Of a stretch of DNA of 26,108 nt, positions 23,538 through 26,108 are shown in pieces. Both the position numbers and the translations under genes were made by a program. Source of the DNA: an uncultured Phocaeicola sp. (GTDB lineage: Bacteria > Bacteroidota > Bacteroidia > Bacteroidales > Bacteroidaceae); the NCBI GenBank assembly GCA_948579315.1, contig CAPAOL010000044.1:1-26108 (forward strand), read 5' to 3'. How positions within the stretch are numbered: position 1 is the stretch's first letter; every line of letters begins with the position of its first letter. The notes under the pieces are model-generated. The model was given only the letters and a program-made list of their open reading frames with translations. It made no database searches and was not told the DNA's origin.

Positions 23538-24884
23538 ATGCAAATCATACTACTATCTGGCGGTTCAGGCAAACGTCTGTGGCCGCTTTCCAATAATACA
23601 CGCTCCAAACAATTCATTAAGTTATTAACCGCTCCCGACGGATCGAAAGAGTCGATGGTGCAGCGGGTGGTACGGCAATTACGGGAAATCGGTATCTGTG
23701 ATTCAATAACCGTAGCGACGAGTCAAGCCCAACGTGATATCATCATCAACCAGCTTGGAGAAGATATTCCTGTCGTTACAGAACCGGAGCGCCGTGATAC
23801 ATTCCCGGCTATCGCCCTTGCAAGTTCGCATCTGGCATACCAACGGAAGTGTCCCGCCGATGAAGTTGTAATCGTCATGCCATGCGACCCTTATACTGAA
23901 GCTGGTTATTTTGAAACAATCCACAGGATGGCGGATGCCGTGAAAAACGATGTGGCAGAATTGTTATTAATGGGGGTTAAACCCACCTACCCGTCAGCAA
24001 AATACGGATATGTCGTGCCTGCCAATGATGTACAGGACAAAAGAATACTTCAAGTATTACGCTTTACGGAAAAACCAGATATGATGACCGCCGAGAAACT
24101 AATCTCGGAAGGCGCTTTTTGGAACGGGGGCGTATTCGCTTTTCGATTGGGGTATATGATGGAGATAGTTGCCAAATACATCGAAGCAGACACGTTTGCG
24201 GAAATACGTTCTCGTTATGGAGAGTTTCCAAAAATTAGCTTCGACTACGAGGTTGCTGAAAAGGCTCAGTCGGTAGCTGTTGTTCCTTTTGCAGGTGAAT
24301 GGAAAGACCTCGGTACTTGGAACACGCTTACGGACGAATTATCGGAACATGCCATCGGTAATGTCGTCATGGACAATGAATCTATAAATACACACATCAT
24401 CAACGAACTTGAACACCCAATTATGTGCATCGGTGCACAGAATCTGGTTATCGCAGCATCGCACGATGGGATACTGATCGCCGACAAGAGTAAGAGCGAA
24501 AACATCAAGACCTACGTCGACCGCCTGCAACGTCGGCCAATGTTCGAGGAACGTCGCTGGGGTGAATACAAAGTTGTCAATACCGCCGAGTTTTCCGACG
24601 GTTACAAATCCCTTACCAAGCAATTGAAAATCAAATCAGGCAAGGGCATCAGCTATCAGATACACCGTCATCGCGATGAAGTCTGGACGTTTATCGATGG
24701 CGAGGGAGAATTAGTTCTTGACGGCATCCGGTCAACCGTCGGCAGGGGTGATACGGTGACAATCAAGAAAGGTGTTAAACATGCAGTCAAGGCTCTTTCC
24801 GACTTGACGTTCATTGAGGTGCAGTCCGGAGATTTGCTTGTCGAAGAAGATATCGAACGATTAGACTATAAATGGAACACTTGA
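23538..24884 (+). CDS. manC: mannose-1-phosphate guanylyltransferase with C-terminal cupin domain
   Basis: A 448-residue enzyme that makes GDP-mannose from mannose-1-phosphate and GTP. The N-terminal nucleotidyltransferase has LLSGGSGKRLWPLSN (residues 5-19), KQFIKL, PCDPY near 116, LRFTEKPD near 175 and FWNGGVFAF near 194. A C-terminal cupin (about 335-440) of the type II phosphomannose isomerase kind shows RRWGEYKVV, GKGISYQIHRHRDEVW and FIDGEGELVLDG, so it may be bifunctional. Composition is less AT-rich than the assembly genes upstream, closer to the genes at the operon start. GDP-mannose may be used directly or as a source of GDP-fucose; no gmd or fcl gene is in the window. Confidence 0.94.
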   Translation: MQIILLSGGSGKRLWPLSNNTRSKQFIKLLTAPDGSKESMVQRVVRQLREIGICDSITVATSQAQRDIIINQLGEDIPVVTEPERRDTFPAIALASSHLAYQRKCPADEVVIVMPCDPYTEAGYFETIHRMADAVKNDVAELLLMGVKPTYPSAKYGYVVPANDVQDKRILQVLRFTEKPDMMTAEKLISEGAFWNGGVFAFRLGYMMEIVAKYIEADTFAEIRSRYGEFPKISFDYEVAEKAQSVAVVPFAGEWKDLGTWNTLTDELSEHAIGNVVMDNESINTHIINELEHPIMCIGAQNLVIAASHDGILIADKSKSENIKTYVDRLQRRPMFEERRWGEYKVVNTAEFSDGYKSLTKQLKIKSGKGISYQIHRHRDEVWTFIDGEGELVLDGIRSTVGRGDTVTIKKGVKHAVKALSDLTFIEVQSGDLLVEEDIERLDYKWNT

Positions 24885-24984
24885 TACGTTATTCATCTGT
24901 ATACAGCAATTATATATGATTTATATGCGACAGTCGGTAAAGATACTATTATTTACTACTTGATTAATCGAATATAAAATTATT

Positions 24985-25749
24985 ATGAATCAATTTGAAG
25001 ATAAAATAATCAAAAAGGCAATAGAAACAAATGGAAAGACAGAGAGTATAATTAATATTATATCAGAAATAATAAATACTCCGGATTGTGAAGGAGTCAT
25101 AGAAAAAACAATAAAAAGACAAGGTGGAGAAGTAAGAACGTTTATATTCAGAGCTTTTAATCATTTCTATTTTTTGTCAAACATGCCTGTGAATCATGAT
25201 GTCAAAATAATTCAGTTATCAGCTTTATACGGCAACACAGCTCATTTAATTTATAGTAGTTATCTCCGTGATACCCCGCTACTTCCAGTAATGTTTAATG
25301 ATTTAGGGGTTACGAAGCATGAATTTGCTATATATAATTATGCAACCCAACTAGCCTACGATGGAATATACAAATTTCGAAATAGATTTGAAGAAGTTAT
25401 TCTATGTGCTCCGAAAACAAGTGACAGAACAGATCAACGGAATATAATTGCTTATATCCTGCAGGACTTTATTAGAAATGATGCAATGTGCAAGAATATT
25501 GCAGTAAAACGTCAGAATATGGAAGCTGGTCATGCTGTTAATATTACTCGTTTCTTATATGATGATTATACATATTATTGGATAGATTGCATATTGAATT
25601 CAGACATTTATATGTCGCATCTGGAACGTTTGGCGGGAAATGTTGTTGAGGTTATATACGCATCAGACGCTGAAACCTCTTCTTTTATTCCACGGTACTC
25701 CAGTACGGCGCTATTACCCCAATACAAAATGATGATTGAAAATATATAA
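24985..25749 (+). CDS. unknown AT-rich protein downstream of the CPS operon
   Basis: A 254-residue soluble protein with no family I recognise. The first 75 residues are Lys- and Ile-rich and helical; the middle has YNYATQLAYDGIYKF and an Arg/Asp-rich stretch (KTSDRTDQRNIIAYI); the end is YSSTALLPQYKMMIENI. No signal peptide or membrane span is visible. It lies 100 bp after manC, in strongly AT-rich DNA unlike manC, and only 2 bp before the next gene, so the two form a unit that may be separate from the capsule operon. Possible roles include a conflict or defence component, based only on context. Confidence 0.7.
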   Translation: MNQFEDKIIKKAIETNGKTESIINIISEIINTPDCEGVIEKTIKRQGGEVRTFIFRAFNHFYFLSNMPVNHDVKIIQLSALYGNTAHLIYSSYLRDTPLLPVMFNDLGVTKHEFAIYNYATQLAYDGIYKFRNRFEEVILCAPKTSDRTDQRNIIAYILQDFIRNDAMCKNIAVKRQNMEAGHAVNITRFLYDDYTYYWIDCILNSDIYMSHLERLAGNVVEVIYASDAETSSFIPRYSSTALLPQYKMMIENI

Positions 25750-25751
25750 AT

Positions 25752-26057
25752 ATGGCTATTTTTAAGATAATTGCAATAAGCGAATTGGAACAGGAACTCC
25801 AAAATATTGAAGGTTTGAAAATTGTAAAAAAAGAGTATAAGACAGACAATCCTTCATATAATATGATTGATCCCGATGTTGCAGAATTGGTGATTTCATT
25901 TATTGTCAGTGTGTCTGGTAGTATTGCCGCAAATTTGTTATGGGCAGGACTAAAAAGGATCATTGCAAAAACTCATCGCCCGATTACACTCCAAACCACC
26001 TCTGAGCAGATAATAATAGATGAGGATTCACAAAAAGAAGAGTTCCTTTCAAGTTAA
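25752..26057 (+). CDS. small one-span protein, resembles effector-associated EACC1-type layout
   Basis: A 101-residue protein with three parts: an N-terminal strand-rich region (IFKIIAISELEQELQNI), a hydrophobic segment at about residues 44-67 (VAELVISFIVSVSGSIAANLL), and a C-terminal strand pair (RPITLQTTSEQIIIDED). This strand-membrane-strand layout recalls small effector-associated proteins found beside bacterial conflict-system genes, but I recognise layout only and not sequence identity. It starts 2 bp after the stop of the preceding unknown gene, so translation coupling is likely. Confidence 0.6.
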   Translation: MAIFKIIAISELEQELQNIEGLKIVKKEYKTDNPSYNMIDPDVAELVISFIVSVSGSIAANLLWAGLKRIIAKTHRPITLQTTSEQIIIDEDSQKEEFLSS

Positions 26058-26060
26058 TAC

Positions 26061-26080
26061 TTCGGTAAATTTTTACCGAA
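26061..26080. other. hairpin after the last gene, weak terminator candidate
   Basis: TTCGGTAA at 26061-26068 pairs with TTACCGAA at 26073-26080 around a 4-nt loop. It begins 4 bp after the last stop codon. The run after it is A-rich and not T-rich, so a rho-independent terminator for the + strand is not well supported. Confidence 0.3.
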
Positions 26081-26108
26081 AAATTAAAAGTTAAACAATA
26101 GAACCGGC

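Noticed and set aside
26061..26080. Hairpin as a rho-independent terminator
   Set aside because: The stem is good but no T run follows on the + strand.
1..26108. CRISPR arrays, tRNA, rRNA or insertion sequences
   Set aside because: I saw no spaced direct-repeat array, no tRNA-like cloverleaf, no rRNA sequence and no transposase gene in the window.

Overview
The window looks like part of a gut Bacteroidales chromosome. It carries a complete Wzx/Wzy-type capsular polysaccharide (CPS) locus of the Bacteroides/Parabacteroides/Alistipes kind. The grounds are an UpxY-type NusG-like antiterminator as first gene, promoters with the Bacteroidetes -7 pattern TAnnTTTG inside invertible segments, a Bacteroidetes-type tyrosine recombinase and a Bacteroidetes-type tyrosine kinase with a tyrosine-rich tail. 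The first 2.5 kb are visibly GC-rich, which would fit a host such as Alistipes, but the genus cannot be fixed from this sequence.

Layout. Positions 1-2480 hold a tight run of small phage-derived genes: the end of a DnaQ-like exonuclease, a terminase small subunit-like gene and several small membrane or coiled-coil proteins that look like a lysis module. They end at a clear intrinsic terminator (2488-2518). A tyrosine recombinase (2546-3754) follows, then an 840-bp gene-free switch region, then upxY (4598), a small gene in the slot usually held by upxZ, and a CPS operon running to about 24.9 kb. The operon order is WecA-like initiating transferase, Wza-like export lipoprotein, Wzc-like BY-kinase, CpsB-type PHP phosphatase, UDP-glucose dehydrogenase, flippase, GT8, acyltransferase, GT8, GT4, GT2, GT4, polymerase, GT2, GT4, GT2 and ManC. 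Two AT-rich genes of unknown function end the window.

The most interesting part is the switch region. It holds two tandem invertible promoter segments, 3849-4059 and 4228-4443. Each is bounded by perfect inverted repeats of 19 and 21 bp, with 173 and 174 bp between them. The repeats of the two segments share the same outer arms (TCTCT-N6-GAGAAAT) but differ in the 6-bp centre (TTTTGA versus CCATAG). This is what is expected if one tyrosine recombinase recognises both but strand exchange is allowed only within a pair. Both segments carry a promoter-like -7 box pointing left, away from the CPS genes, so both switches appear OFF in this assembly.

A second, independent switch is likely inside the operon. 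The acyltransferase gene has a run of nine G at 14915-14923. Loss of one G creates an immediate stop and gain of one G creates a stop 15 codons later, so acylation of the capsule may vary by slipped-strand mispairing.

How the genes work together: a flipped promoter starts transcription, and UpxY helps RNA polymerase through the long operon. The WecA-like enzyme loads the first sugar-phosphate on undecaprenyl phosphate. Eight glycosyltransferases extend the repeat, with UDP-glucuronate (Ugd) and GDP-mannose (ManC) supplied locally, and the acyltransferase decorates it. Wzx flips the repeat, Wzy polymerises it, and Wza/Wzc with the phosphatase control length and export. The genes from the flippase to the last GT2 are clearly more AT-rich than the flanking ugd-upstream genes and manC, as expected of an exchangeable sugar-assembly cassette between conserved ends.
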